Shown: positions 30,092 through 38,831, counted from the stretch's first letter. The stretch: 51,943 bases of DNA from Deltaproteobacteria bacterium (GCA_016927065.1 JAFGNJ010000007.1:1-51943), one strand, 5' to 3'. The notes: generated by a model from the sequence alone, not told the origin. Translations and numbers: made by a program.

Positions 30092-30385
30092 ATGTCTTTG
30101 AGAAAAGGGTTTGTTGTAGGAGTTATTGTAGTAGTCTTCGCGAGCTTGTTGGGACCGTCTCCTGTCGTATGGGCAGAGGACACAGACGAACCGACGGGAA
30201 CAGAAATCACCCTTGATCTTGCGATTGCCCGTCCTGTCGGATTTGCAAGTTTGGTATGTGGGACAACCATTTTCGTTGTCTCCTTTCCCTTTGCTCTCGT
30301 TGCGGGGAGTTCAAAAAAGACTGCTGACGCACTGGTGTCTGCGCCGTATAATTTTACGTTTGTTCGGGATCTGGGAGAATACTAG
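30092..30385 (+). CDS. Small exported/membrane protein, conserved hypothetical
   Basis: This 97-residue protein has a signal peptide (residues 1-27, cleavage near VWA-ED). A short acidic linker follows, then one hydrophobic segment (VGFASLVCGTTIFVVSFPFALVAG). It ends with SAPYNFTFVRDLGEY. The pattern of an ARPVG motif, a hydrophobic stretch and a terminal FTF-R-LG motif matches a conserved hypothetical family of proteobacterial envelope proteins. The function is unknown. The start at 30092 was chosen because GGGAGG lies directly upstream; an in-frame extension to 30050 has no such site. It stands alone and converges with the ClC gene. Confidence 0.72.
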   Translation: MSLRKGFVVGVIVVVFASLLGPSPVVWAEDTDEPTGTEITLDLAIARPVGFASLVCGTTIFVVSFPFALVAGSSKKTADALVSAPYNFTFVRDLGEY

Positions 30386-30547
30386 GGAACAACCGAGACC
30401 TTATCGCTCCCCCCGCCCATCGCCAACCTACATGCTCGGTTTGAGAGGAGTATTATCACCTTCTCAACCGTTCTCGATGATACATCACTCTAACGCGACG
30501 TCCTCTTCTCTTGAAAACGGGTAAGAGCATAAAAGAGTAAACATCAT

Positions 30548-32623
30548 CTATCTTCTTGGAAAGCGCGATAAATCATCCTGCAAGCCGAAGACAATGAAGA
30601 TATCCCCCCTCTTTATTTTGGTAGCGGGAGTGGGGAGGATATACGATACTTTCTCGCTTCCCTCTGAGGTCAGCCTCTTGATGGTTAAGACCGTGGCACC
30701 GTAGCGTTCCCGGAGCTTGAGTTGTGCCAGGCTCTTTGCCACAAACTGCCTGGGGACAGAAATCTCCAAGATAAGAACCCCTTCCAATAAGGCCAGTCGT
30801 TCCAAATCCGTCCGCTGGTGGAGGCGGAAGGAGGTGGCCAATCCCGATGCCATATCCAGCTTGAAGATTTCCCTGTTGTAGACTTCTATGACATCGCTTT
30901 TGCTGATCGTTCCGATCAAGCGCCCCTTGTCCACCACAGGGATCTCTTCCAGAGTAAACCTTCCAAAGAGCTGCATAACCATGTCGAGAGTCTCCCCAGG
31001 GGTCACCACCGTGACCTTTCTGTCCATGAGATCTGAGGCATTGACGATGTTACTGACGGTCTCATAATCCTTGAGAATGGGGCGCAAGGTTTCCATGGAG
31101 ATATAGCCGTTGACCCGGTTGCTCCCCACGACGACGAAAAGGTGGGCTTGGGGGCTCACCATCATGCGGGTAACGAGCTCGGCCAACGGGACCGAGGGAG
31201 AGACTATCTCAATTTCGGGGTGCATCACCTGAGAGACTTTCAGGGATTTGAGTACGTTGAGTTCCTTTCCCCCATGAATGTTGACCCCCCGCCGGACCAG
31301 TTTGAGGGTATAAATGGACTCTCGCGAAAGCAGGGTTGAGATCACCAGCCCTATAGTGCAGGCAAACATTAAAGGGAGAATGATACGGTAATCAGCGGTC
31401 ATCTCAAAGATGATAAGCATGGCGGTAATCGGGGCGCGGGTGGTGCCGGCAACCACCGCCCCCATCCCTACTAGGGCATAGGCACCGGGGGAGGCGGTAA
31501 TCTGCGGAAAAAGGGTGTGGGCGACGTGCCCAAAGAAACCACCCAGCACTGCCCCTATAAAGAGGGAAGGGGCAAATATCCCTCCAGACCCACCGGACCC
31601 GATGGTGACGCTGGTGGCCATAATCTTTGCCAGTAAGAGAGCGATGAGGATGGTTCCCAGCATCTCTCCGCGCAGGACCTGGCTGATCGTCTCATATCCC
31701 ACGCCGAAGATGTGGGGGTAGAAAATTCCGATACCCCCGATCATGGCCCCGCCGACTGCGGTCTTGAGGTAATCAGGTGATTTCCAGCGCTCAAACAGGT
31801 CCTCCATACCGTAAAGGGTTTTGATAAAGGCATAGGCTACGATGCCAGCCAAGACCCCAAGGATGAGATAGAGAAACAACTCGCTGTAGTGCATAAGGTC
31901 ATACGGGGGGACCGTGAAGGCCGGAAAATTGCCTAAATAGTGGCGGGAGATAGCAGTGGCAATAACGGAGGAGACGACGATGGGTATAAATTGGGCAGCG
32001 GCAAACTCACCGAGGATGATCTCCAGTGAAAAGAGGGTGCCGGCCATCGGTGCATTGAAGGTAGCGGCGATACCTGCTGCGGCACCGCAGGCCACCAAGG
32101 TCCGCAAGTGCGCCCCTGACAGCTTCATCATTCTCCCGAGGACAGAGCCCATGGCTGAGCCAATCTGCACGATGGGACCTTCACGCCCTACTGATCCTCC
32201 TGAGCCGATTGAGAGGGCGGAGGCAAAGGCCTTGGCAAAGACTACCCGGGGCCGCATCCGGCCATCCTTAAGGGCTACGGCCTCCATGACCTCGGGAACG
32301 CCATGCCCCTTGGCCTCTTGGGCAAAGAAATGGACGATGGTACCCACAATCAGGCCACCCGCTGCGGGGATCAGGATCTTTACCCAGAAGGGTGCTGCCT
32401 GGGCCATGGTCAGCAGATCCTGTCCGTGCATCCGGGTGAGGCTTCCCCATCCCCCCTGGGTAACGGCGGTGATCAATGTTCGGAACCCTATGGCACCGTA
32501 CCCTCCCACTACTCCCACAATTCCGCCCATCACGATCATAAACAGGTGTTCGCGATGGGTCAGTGCTGCGGAGAATTGATTCCACCACGCTTTGATCCTG
32601 GGAAATTGGGTTGTTATTTTCAT
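30548..32623 (-). CDS. ClC-family chloride transporter/channel with CBS pair and RCK-C domain
   Basis: This 691-residue inner-membrane protein has the ClC fold at about 25-440. The anion-pathway motifs are GSGGSVGREGP (140-150) and GSGGSGGIFAPSLF. The gating glutamate is Glu148. Two CBS domains follow (about 455-575), the second ending in GTISKSDVIEVY. A C-terminal TrkA-C/RCK-C domain (about 600-691) ends with PATKIKRGDIFIVFGLQDDLSRF. The CBS pair usually senses adenine nucleotides. The RCK-C fusion is seen in several ClC proteins of anaerobes; what it binds is unknown. Whether it is a channel or a proton exchanger cannot be decided here. The ribosome-binding site is weak. A plausible promoter lies just upstream. 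Confidence 0.94.
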   Translation of the reverse strand: MKITTQFPRIKAWWNQFSAALTHREHLFMIVMGGIVGVVGGYGAIGFRTLITAVTQGGWGSLTRMHGQDLLTMAQAAPFWVKILIPAAGGLIVGTIVHFFAQEAKGHGVPEVMEAVALKDGRMRPRVVFAKAFASALSIGSGGSVGREGPIVQIGSAMGSVLGRMMKLSGAHLRTLVACGAAAGIAATFNAPMAGTLFSLEIILGEFAAAQFIPIVVSSVIATAISRHYLGNFPAFTVPPYDLMHYSELFLYLILGVLAGIVAYAFIKTLYGMEDLFERWKSPDYLKTAVGGAMIGGIGIFYPHIFGVGYETISQVLRGEMLGTILIALLLAKIMATSVTIGSGGSGGIFAPSLFIGAVLGGFFGHVAHTLFPQITASPGAYALVGMGAVVAGTTRAPITAMLIIFEMTADYRIILPLMFACTIGLVISTLLSRESIYTLKLVRRGVNIHGGKELNVLKSLKVSQVMHPEIEIVSPSVPLAELVTRMMVSPQAHLFVVVGSNRVNGYISMETLRPILKDYETVSNIVNASDLMDRKVTVVTPGETLDMVMQLFGRFTLEEIPVVDKGRLIGTISKSDVIEVYNREIFKLDMASGLATSFRLHQRTDLERLALLEGVLILEISVPRQFVAKSLAQLKLRERYGATVLTIKRLTSEGSEKVSYILPTPATKIKRGDIFIVFGLQDDLSRFPRR

Positions 32624-32651
32624 TGATCGTCTTTCTTAGAAAGGTGTACCT

Positions 32652-32680
32652 TACATAAAGCGTAAATGTTAAAAAGTCAA
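32652..32680 (-). promoter_or_regulatory. Putative promoter of the ClC gene
   Basis: On the minus strand TTGACT (32680-32675) is followed after 17 bases by TATGTA (32657-32652). A 10-bp perfect palindrome, TATTGCAATA at 32685-32694, sits just upstream of the -35 box. It could bind an activator or repressor. Confidence 0.4.
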
Positions 32681-32791
32681 TATCTATTGCAATACAGTAT
32701 CCCCGGGCTTTCGTTCAGAGGTAGTTCCTGATAGGAACGCCGCGAGTGAGTTTTTCCCGCCGTTTGCACAGAGAGGGGATCGAGAAAAATC

Positions 32792-32820
32792 TTGACCTGC
32801 AGATACAAGTTGCCTACAGT
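32792..32820 (+). promoter_or_regulatory. Putative promoter of the YvlD-like gene
   Basis: TTGACC at 32792-32797 is followed after 17 bases by TACAGT at 32815-32820. The matches are 5 of 6 and 4 of 6. The start codon follows 35 bases later with a GGGAGG site between, which fits a short leader. Confidence 0.55.
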
Positions 32821-32855
32821 AAGTAAGACTAATACATTATCACACGGGAGGAATC

Positions 32856-33209
32856 ATGTACTTCATCATCCGCTTGCTGATCAATATGGTGGCCATCCTG
32901 ATCATCGCCTATCTTGTGCCGAAGGTGATCCAGGTAGAAAGCTGGATGGCGGCCATGGTTGCGGCTTTTGTCTTGGGTATCGTCAATACGTTTGTCCGTC
33001 CTCTCTTGGTCTTGCTCACCCTCCCCCTCACACTTGTAACCTTTGGGTTTTTTCTGTTAACCATAAATGGCTTACTGCTTTGGTTGGTCTCAGCCGTGGT
33101 GCGGGGTTTTAATGTCAATGGTTTTTTGGGGGCCCTGGTCGGAGCGATTTTAATCAGCATTGTGAGTTGGATATTGTCCAGCGTTGTACATCCTTATAAG
33201 GACCAATGA
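32856..33209 (+). CDS. YvlD / DUF360-type four-helix membrane protein (phage-holin family 4)
   Basis: This 117-residue protein has four transmembrane helices and almost no soluble part. It matches the DUF360 (phage holin family 4, YvlD) pattern: an N-terminal RLLINMVAILIIAYLVP helix, the GIVNTFVRPLLVLLTLPLTLVTFG core and the LLTINGLLLWLV helix. Despite the family name there is no phage context. The function is unknown; in Bacillus relatives belong to envelope-stress operons. The GGGAGG ribosome-binding site is strong and a promoter is visible. Confidence 0.85.
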   Translation: MYFIIRLLINMVAILIIAYLVPKVIQVESWMAAMVAAFVLGIVNTFVRPLLVLLTLPLTLVTFGFFLLTINGLLLWLVSAVVRGFNVNGFLGALVGAILISIVSWILSSVVHPYKDQ

Positions 33210-33294
33210 AAAAGAAAAACTGTCTTTCTCACCCCTGGCCATGAAATTTTTAACTGGAAAGATTTTATTAACGTATTAAAAGAAAACGACGTGT

Positions 33295-35118
33295 ATGATT
33301 GATAAAAGGTCTTTTCAGATCGAGTTTCAACCGTTAGGCCTAAGAGACCAATTCCCTGCGGGAATTTCCCTGCTAGACTGCGCTCGCCAAGCGGGCTTCG
33401 ACCTAGTCAGCCTCTGCGGCGGTAAAGGCACCTGCGGCAGATGCAAGATACAGATAGTCTCCGGCAACGTATCTGAACTTCTTCAGAATGAAAAGGATAC
33501 TCTTTCAGCTGAGGAGCTTGCAAAAAAATACCGCCTCGCCTGCCAAGTATATGCGGAAAGTGATCTTGTGGTAAACGTGCCTGCAGAATCTTTAAGCGCC
33601 CCACAACGGCTTCAGGTGGAAGGGGTGGAACCAGTTGTAGCCCTTGACCCTATAATTCAGGGCTATACCGTATCGCTTTCAGCTCCCTCACTATCCGATC
33701 CGAGAGGGGATGATGAACGCCTCTTTGAAGCGCTTGAAAGACAGCATGGCGTTATATGCAAGAGCATTGATGAAGAGGTCCTGCAATCCCTCTCTCGTTC
33801 TTTGCGATCTCTGAATTGGAATATATCTGTAACGATTCGCAATACTGAGATTGTCTCTGTAGACCCTGTGGAAAGCCGCAGGCTTGGCATGGCCGTTGAT
33901 CTGGGGACAACCAAGATTGCCGGCTATCTCGTTGATCTGGAAACCGCAAAAACGCTATCCGCCACGGGTATTATGAACCCCCAGATCTCCTATGGGGAGG
34001 ATGTTGTCGCACGGCTGACCCGTGCACAAATGTCTCCGCAAGACGCCTCAACCCTTCAAGCAAAGTCCTTGGAAGCCCTCGCCACGCTTTCTATAGAACT
34101 GTGCCAAGAGGCCGATGGGGCTCGGCCTGATGAGATCAAGGAAATAGTCGTAGCGGGAAATACGGCAATGCACCACCTTCTGCTAAGACTTCCTGTGGAA
34201 CAATTGATAAAAGCTCCCCATGTTCCATCGGTCAGCCAAGCCATAGATATCAAGGCCCGCTCTGTCGGGCTCTCCGTTGCCCCTGGTGCGTATGTCCATC
34301 TGTTACCCAATATCGCAGGCTTTGTCGGAGGTGACCATCTAGCCATGCTGCTCGCAATCAAGGCCTGGGAGGCCGAAGCCCCACTGATGGCAATAGATAT
34401 CGGGACCAATACCGAAATATCCCTCGTGATGCGCGGTGAGATCACCAGCGTATCATGTGCGTCAGGACCTGCCTTTGAAGGCGCCCATATATCTAACGGC
34501 ATGCGCGCCGCCCCAGGTGCCATCGATCACCTTCTCCTTGCAGACCAACAGATTCAATACCATACCATCCATGGCTCAAAGCCAGCAGGTATTTGTGGCT
34601 CAGGCATTTTTGACGCGCTCGCACAACTCGTACTGAACGGCGTTATCGATCAAAATGGGAGGATGCAGGGAGGTCATCCCCGCGTTCGCGAAAATAAAAC
34701 GGGGAGAGAATTTGTAATCGTCAGTGAAGAAGAGAGAAATGGGGGTTCAGCGATAACGATCACGCAAGAAGATGTGCGAGAACTTCAACTGGCAAAGGCG
34801 GCCATTCGAACCGGTATTACAGTGCTCTTAAAAGAAAAAGAACTTTCGGATAGCGACATTGATCAGGTCGTTGTTGCGGGTGCCTTTGGAAGCTATCTGG
34901 ATATTTCGAGCGCGATCACCGTTGGGATGCTTCCGGCAATACCCCTAAGCCGCTTTCGTCAGGTCGGCAACGCCGCAGGGATGGGGGCAAAGGCCGTGCT
35001 TATTTCCAAGACAGCTCGTGAAACAGTCCAGAAAGTGGCCCGTGAAATCCGTTATATCGAACTTGCTGTAGCCCCTGATTTCAATAAAACTTTTATGCAG
35101 GCCATATCATTAAGATAA
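33295..35118 (+). CDS. Reductive activator of corrinoid proteins (2Fe-2S plus ASKHA, DUF4445)
   Basis: The family reduces inactive Co(II)-corrinoid of methyltransferase systems to Co(I), using ATP. The 607-residue protein starts with a ferredoxin-like domain whose cluster ligands are Cys41, Cys47, Cys50 and Cys83. A linker follows (about 100-195), then an actin/Hsp70-type ATPase half with MAVDLGTTKIAGY near 200 and MAIDIGTNTEISL near 360. It ends with the VVAGAFGSYLDI and GNAAGMGAKAVL motifs. It lies 60 bases before an MtaA-like gene. No corrinoid protein or substrate methyltransferase gene is nearby, so the partner is unknown. The ribosome-binding site is weak. Family assignment is firm; the partner system is inference. 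Confidence 0.9.
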   Translation: MIDKRSFQIEFQPLGLRDQFPAGISLLDCARQAGFDLVSLCGGKGTCGRCKIQIVSGNVSELLQNEKDTLSAEELAKKYRLACQVYAESDLVVNVPAESLSAPQRLQVEGVEPVVALDPIIQGYTVSLSAPSLSDPRGDDERLFEALERQHGVICKSIDEEVLQSLSRSLRSLNWNISVTIRNTEIVSVDPVESRRLGMAVDLGTTKIAGYLVDLETAKTLSATGIMNPQISYGEDVVARLTRAQMSPQDASTLQAKSLEALATLSIELCQEADGARPDEIKEIVVAGNTAMHHLLLRLPVEQLIKAPHVPSVSQAIDIKARSVGLSVAPGAYVHLLPNIAGFVGGDHLAMLLAIKAWEAEAPLMAIDIGTNTEISLVMRGEITSVSCASGPAFEGAHISNGMRAAPGAIDHLLLADQQIQYHTIHGSKPAGICGSGIFDALAQLVLNGVIDQNGRMQGGHPRVRENKTGREFVIVSEEERNGGSAITITQEDVRELQLAKAAIRTGITVLLKEKELSDSDIDQVVVAGAFGSYLDISSAITVGMLPAIPLSRFRQVGNAAGMGAKAVLISKTARETVQKVAREIRYIELAVAPDFNKTFMQAISLR

Positions 35119-35178
35119 AGGCACACTCCTGGGCGGTCACCATCAAACCGCACGAACATAATGGTTACGTGATAAGGC

Positions 35179-36096
35179 ATGGATAACTCGGCCGATATTG
35201 TGACAAAGGCCTTTGAACATCGTTCTCCGAGTCGAACGCCGAGAGGTGAGCTATGGCTGGGAACAGACCTCTTGAAAACGGCGCACCTTGAAGATACGTT
35301 GGAGGGCCATCGCCAGCTCATAAAACGTTTAGGTCAGGATATTATCTGCCTTCCCCTATCTCATACTCAGGCAATGAACAAAACCCTTGGCTATCGTTAC
35401 TTTAATTTAAAAGAGCTTAAAGAAGCCTCAAATATAGATGACCTCTTTGTTCTAGCGGTAATCGATGGCCCCTTTCAGAGGCTTGTTGAAAAAAGAGGAT
35501 TGATGACGGTACTTAACGGCTGGAAGAAGGAAAAACGTGCATTTGAAAAAACTTATGAGCAAGAAAGAAGAGAAGTCGATGCGCTGATAAAACAATGCCT
35601 AAAGCTTTCAATGCATGCCATCATTATTGCAGATGATATAGCGGGAGAACGTGCTCCTTTTATTGATCCTTACGATATTCAGGATCTCTTTTCATCATTT
35701 TATATCAAGGCGATCTCCGAAATTCATAGCACGCATAAGTACGCCATGCTGCATTCCTGCGGAAATATCAGCACGTTAATCCCTGCCTTTGTCTCATATG
35801 GGTTCGATGGGCTGGCAGCCGTTCAGCATCAAACCAATGATCTTATTTCCATAAAAGAAAAATATGGATCATCTCTTACGCTAATGGGCGGCATTGACGG
35901 AGAGCTATTAACGGCAGGAACCCACTCTGTATCCAGCCTGAAGGAATACAAAAGGCTTGTACGGTCACTTGCCCCGGGCGGGGGGTTTATCATCTGCTCA
36001 AGTAGCGGCTTGTATTCCGGGGATTTTCTTGCAGGGATACAAAAACTCTATCAAATCGCTGATGAAGCATTTACTGGTAATGCTGTTTCCGGCTAA
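35179..36096 (+). CDS. Uroporphyrinogen decarboxylase-fold methyltransferase (MtaA/CmuA-like)
   Basis: This 305-residue protein has the URO-D fold of methylcobamide methyltransferases. The zinc ligands expected in MtaA-type enzymes are present as His192 and Cys194 (LHSCGN) and Cys273 (FIICSSSG). It is shorter than MtaA (about 340), and the N-terminal loop is reduced. It follows the corrinoid activator with an AAGG ribosome-binding site, so the pair probably serves one methyl-transfer system. Whether it transfers a methyl group to a thiol such as coenzyme M, or to tetrahydrofolate, or acts as a demethylase, cannot be told. It converges with a radical SAM gene 32 bases away. Confidence 0.8.
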   Translation: MDNSADIVTKAFEHRSPSRTPRGELWLGTDLLKTAHLEDTLEGHRQLIKRLGQDIICLPLSHTQAMNKTLGYRYFNLKELKEASNIDDLFVLAVIDGPFQRLVEKRGLMTVLNGWKKEKRAFEKTYEQERREVDALIKQCLKLSMHAIIIADDIAGERAPFIDPYDIQDLFSSFYIKAISEIHSTHKYAMLHSCGNISTLIPAFVSYGFDGLAAVQHQTNDLISIKEKYGSSLTLMGGIDGELLTAGTHSVSSLKEYKRLVRSLAPGGGFIICSSSGLYSGDFLAGIQKLYQIADEAFTGNAVSG

Positions 36097-36128
36097 TAAG
36101 CTTTCGTTACCCTTTGCGCTTACCTCTA

Positions 36129-37184
36129 CTATACCCAGGTATCGGTCTGGGGCTGCGGTAGTTGGTAGGTCATCAAGTGTTGGATATATGTATTAAACCC
36201 ATCGTCGCCGCCCTTTTGAATTTTTTCAATCTCAGGCAATAATTGTTCCATCACCTTCGGGTCCCTCACCGCATTGAGAGGGTGCTGAGCGGGATACGAT
36301 CGCTGCAACAGGGAATAGGCCTGCTTCTGCTCCTTACTTAAGGAAAGAAAAGCATCCAACTCGCGTAACATGGCAGCCTTATCGGTATCAAGATATCCAT
36401 CGACCTGCATCAAAAGGTTTAAGCTAAAATCGGCACAGTGAAAGTAACTGTGCATTTCGTCAAGCTTTTCCACAAGCAAACGGATCTCAGCCACAATTTC
36501 ATCATCACTCATCGGGACAAACTTCCCTTCTTCAACCATCTTGCGCATGGGCGACTGAGGATGCATGGCGAAGGTACGCACCCTAATGTGGTCCGGCCTG
36601 ATAGTATTGAGCAATTTGGCGGTCTCAAGGGCATGTTTCTTACTCAGGGTTTTTCCACCGAGACCCGGCATGATGTATTCAGAAAGCGAAATACCCCCCT
36701 CCTTGACCTGAAGTCCTCCGGCAATCATATCCTCAGGAGTCGATCCTTTACGCACCATCTGTAAGACTGCCAGAGAGCCGCTCTCCATCCCCGTGTGCAC
36801 CCTCGTTAAACCAGCCTCTTTGAGCGTTTTATAATCTTCAGCGCTCTTTCTTTTCATGCTCTTAGCACGGGCGTAGGTGGTTATATGAGCAACCTTCGGA
36901 AATCTCTTTCTTATATGTTCAAGAATCTCCACCAATTCCACTGTCGGCAAAAGGAGACTATCCGCATCCTGCAAAAATGCCGAGGTAATCACATCAACAT
37001 GAGACGCATAGGTCTCGGCCATCTCATCGATGTCGCTGAGTACCTCCTCAACGCTCCGCTTGGAAAAGGTCGTTCCTTTATAAGCGGGACAAAACAAGCA
37101 TTTATTCCACGGACAATTTCTTGTCACTCGTACTAACAAACTCGACGCCTCACTCGGGGGCCTGATAACACCTTGTTCAACCAT
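36129..37184 (-). CDS. Radical SAM protein
   Basis: This 351-residue protein binds a [4Fe-4S] cluster and S-adenosylmethionine. The cluster motif TRNCPWNKCLFC has Cys24, Cys29 and Cys32, which is CX4CX2C rather than the usual CX3CX2C. Downstream come the barrel features GLTRVHTGMESGS (the substrate/SAM GGE-like region) and EYIMPGLGG. It resembles HemN/Elp3-like proteins found in anaerobes and often annotated only as radical SAM. The substrate is unknown. The C-terminal ~100 residues are mostly helical and carry no second CxxC cluster. It is convergent with the MtaA-like gene. Confidence 0.85.
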   Translation of the reverse strand: MVEQGVIRPPSEASSLLVRVTRNCPWNKCLFCPAYKGTTFSKRSVEEVLSDIDEMAETYASHVDVITSAFLQDADSLLLPTVELVEILEHIRKRFPKVAHITTYARAKSMKRKSAEDYKTLKEAGLTRVHTGMESGSLAVLQMVRKGSTPEDMIAGGLQVKEGGISLSEYIMPGLGGKTLSKKHALETAKLLNTIRPDHIRVRTFAMHPQSPMRKMVEEGKFVPMSDDEIVAEIRLLVEKLDEMHSYFHCADFSLNLLMQVDGYLDTDKAAMLRELDAFLSLSKEQKQAYSLLQRSYPAQHPLNAVRDPKVMEQLLPEIEKIQKGGDDGFNTYIQHLMTYQLPQPQTDTWV

Positions 37185-37350
37185 CTATAGCGCTCCTTAC
37201 TTAATATTCGCGTTATACTATTACAGTAACGATTAACTACTCTAATGTAATTATTCAATCAAAAAAATCAAGTGAAAACACGCTTTCTTGCAATACGCGG
37301 TGTTTTATCGGCTACTCGGTCAATAGGTACATTCTCTCTACATAATACTC

Positions 37351-37380
37351 TTGACTAACTACCCCCATACTCTCTACTAT
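37351..37380 (+). promoter_or_regulatory. Putative promoter of the micro-ORF and DUF2284 gene
   Basis: TTGACT at 37351-37356 is followed after 18 bases by TACTAT at 37375-37380 (4 of 6). The micro-ORF ATG is 45 bases further on. Confidence 0.42.
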
Positions 37381-37425
37381 TGCTATTCGTCAAACAATAC
37401 CACAGCTGGCTGATGGAGTACAACG

Positions 37426-37464
37426 ATGAAGGCTATAACCATATCAAGTGAAGGCGGGTACTAA
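37426..37464 (+). CDS. 12-codon micro-ORF coupled to the DUF2284 gene
   Basis: ATG at 37426 opens a frame MKAITISSEGGY that stops at TAA 37462-37464, sharing one base with the ATG of the next gene (TAATG). A GGAG site lies upstream at the right distance. The peptide resembles the N-terminus of NifX/NifB-type iron-molybdenum-cofactor proteins (MKIAISSEGG-like), many of which are encoded near DUF2284-type genes. It may be a leader peptide that couples translation, or the remnant of a deleted gene. Expression is not shown. Confidence 0.4.
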   Translation: MKAITISSEGGY

Positions 37465-37997
37465 TGGATGACATCAAAGAAAAATTAAGTCTCTACATCA
37501 CCATGGCCCTTGAACAAGGGGCTGATCATGCGAAGATAATCAAAACCTCAAGCATCATCACCGCCCCCTGGGTACGGATCAAGTGCCAATTCGGATGTTT
37601 TGGATACGGCAGAAGCCACTGTTGCCCCCCGCACACCCCTACCCCTAAAGAGACGCAGCAGGTCCTTGACTCATACACCCATGCCATCTTGCTCCACCAG
37701 CATTGGCAAAAGGGGTATAAGGTGGTGGATGAATTTAATGAACTGGTGGTTAACCTTGAAATTACACTCTTTCTCGACGGCTATTACAAGGCCTGGAGTA
37801 TGGGGAGTGGCCCATGCCGAAAGTGTAAGAGGTGCAACATCGACGGAACCTGCATGCACACAGATAGGGCGAGACCGGCACTGGAGGCCTGCGGGATTGA
37901 CGTGTTCGCAACGGCGAAGGGACAAGATCTTCCGATCCATGTGGTCCGCAACCACAAGGAGGAAAGGGATCTTTTTGGTGTGGTCTTAGTAGAATAA
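37464..37997 (+). CDS. DUF2284 Cys-rich metal-binding protein
   Basis: This 177-residue cytosolic protein matches DUF2284. It has an N-terminal helix, then a Cys cluster in IKCQFGCFGYGRSHCCPPHTP, then a second one in GPCRKCKRCNIDGTCMHTDRARPALEACGIDVF. The latter half resembles a ferredoxin-like Cys pattern, so an iron-sulfur cluster or other metal is likely. The family occurs mainly in anaerobes and its function is not known. Translation is probably coupled to the preceding micro-ORF. It converges with an alpha/beta hydrolase gene. Confidence 0.85.
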   Translation: MDDIKEKLSLYITMALEQGADHAKIIKTSSIITAPWVRIKCQFGCFGYGRSHCCPPHTPTPKETQQVLDSYTHAILLHQHWQKGYKVVDEFNELVVNLEITLFLDGYYKAWSMGSGPCRKCKRCNIDGTCMHTDRARPALEACGIDVFATAKGQDLPIHVVRNHKEERDLFGVVLVE

Positions 37998-38057
37998 TGA
38001 GGTCTGCGGCGAGAGGTAAAGCGATCAAAACATAATAGGTATTTCTTTTTCAATTCT

Positions 38058-38831
38058 TCAAAAATTGTGCCTCGCCAAAAAATCCGCGGTAACCCTACTA
38101 TATTCATCAGGCCGTTCTTCATAGGTATTGTGCCCGCAGTGGGGAAAAACGGCGAGTTCTCCTTTGGGTAGGTGACGATACAATGCGACCCCCTGTTCCA
38201 CGTCAAAGAGAAAACTTCGGTCAGGGTATAATACCAGCGTCGGACATGGTACCGATGGCAATATATCTCTTAGATCAAAAAAACCTGTGCCATAAGCTCC
38301 ACCATACGTTCTGAACTGATCATAAAATGATTCAACACTGTCCGTACCATGCCACTGAGTCAGCTTGCTTCTAATATCCGGCTCCAAATCTCGAAACGGG
38401 TTTGGCATTTTTAATGCGTTAAATTCAGCCATCGTCATCGCGCTGTAACACTGCGTACTTGATACAGTGATTGTTTTCACCTGATGAGGATGTGTAATTG
38501 CATAATCTATTGCTATTACTCCACCTTCACACTGTCCAACGAGATGAAAAGAATCAATAGTGAACGCATCCATCAAAAGTGCTAACTCCTCTACGCTCTG
38601 AGGACGAAATGCATCACTTTCATAAAATTCTTTAAAATCAGGGCCTTTCTCTGATTGACCATATCCACGCCTATCATACATTACGACCCTGTACCCCTTT
38701 GCTACGAAAGCCGGATAGATATCCTCCCACATCTTGGTACAACCAAAACCATGATGGAGTAATACAATGGTATTTCCGTCGCCATGCACCTCGTAATATA
38801 TCTTGAGACCATTGATATCAGCAAAAGGCAC
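38058..38831 (-). CDS. Alpha/beta hydrolase with a cysteine at the nucleophile position
   Basis: This 257-residue cytosolic protein has the standard fold: HHGFGCTKMWED for the oxyanion region, YDRRGYGQSEKG, and the nucleophile elbow VGQCEGG. The acid is probably the Asp in LYPDRSFLFD, and the His lies in FPHCGHNTYEE. The elbow has Cys101 where GxSxG enzymes have Ser, as in dienelactone hydrolases. The substrate is unknown. The start codon is GTG (38831-38829) with a good GAGGAG site six bases upstream. No operon partner is evident. Confidence 0.82.
   Translation of the reverse strand: MPFADINGLKIYYEVHGDGNTIVLLHHGFGCTKMWEDIYPAFVAKGYRVVMYDRRGYGQSEKGPDFKEFYESDAFRPQSVEELALLMDAFTIDSFHLVGQCEGGVIAIDYAITHPHQVKTITVSSTQCYSAMTMAEFNALKMPNPFRDLEPDIRSKLTQWHGTDSVESFYDQFRTYGGAYGTGFFDLRDILPSVPCPTLVLYPDRSFLFDVEQGVALYRHLPKGELAVFPHCGHNTYEERPDEYSRVTADFLARHNF

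Noticed and set aside
32856-33209. Phage holin as a sign of a prophage
   Set aside because: It is the YvlD/DUF360 group common on chromosomes; no other phage gene is nearby.
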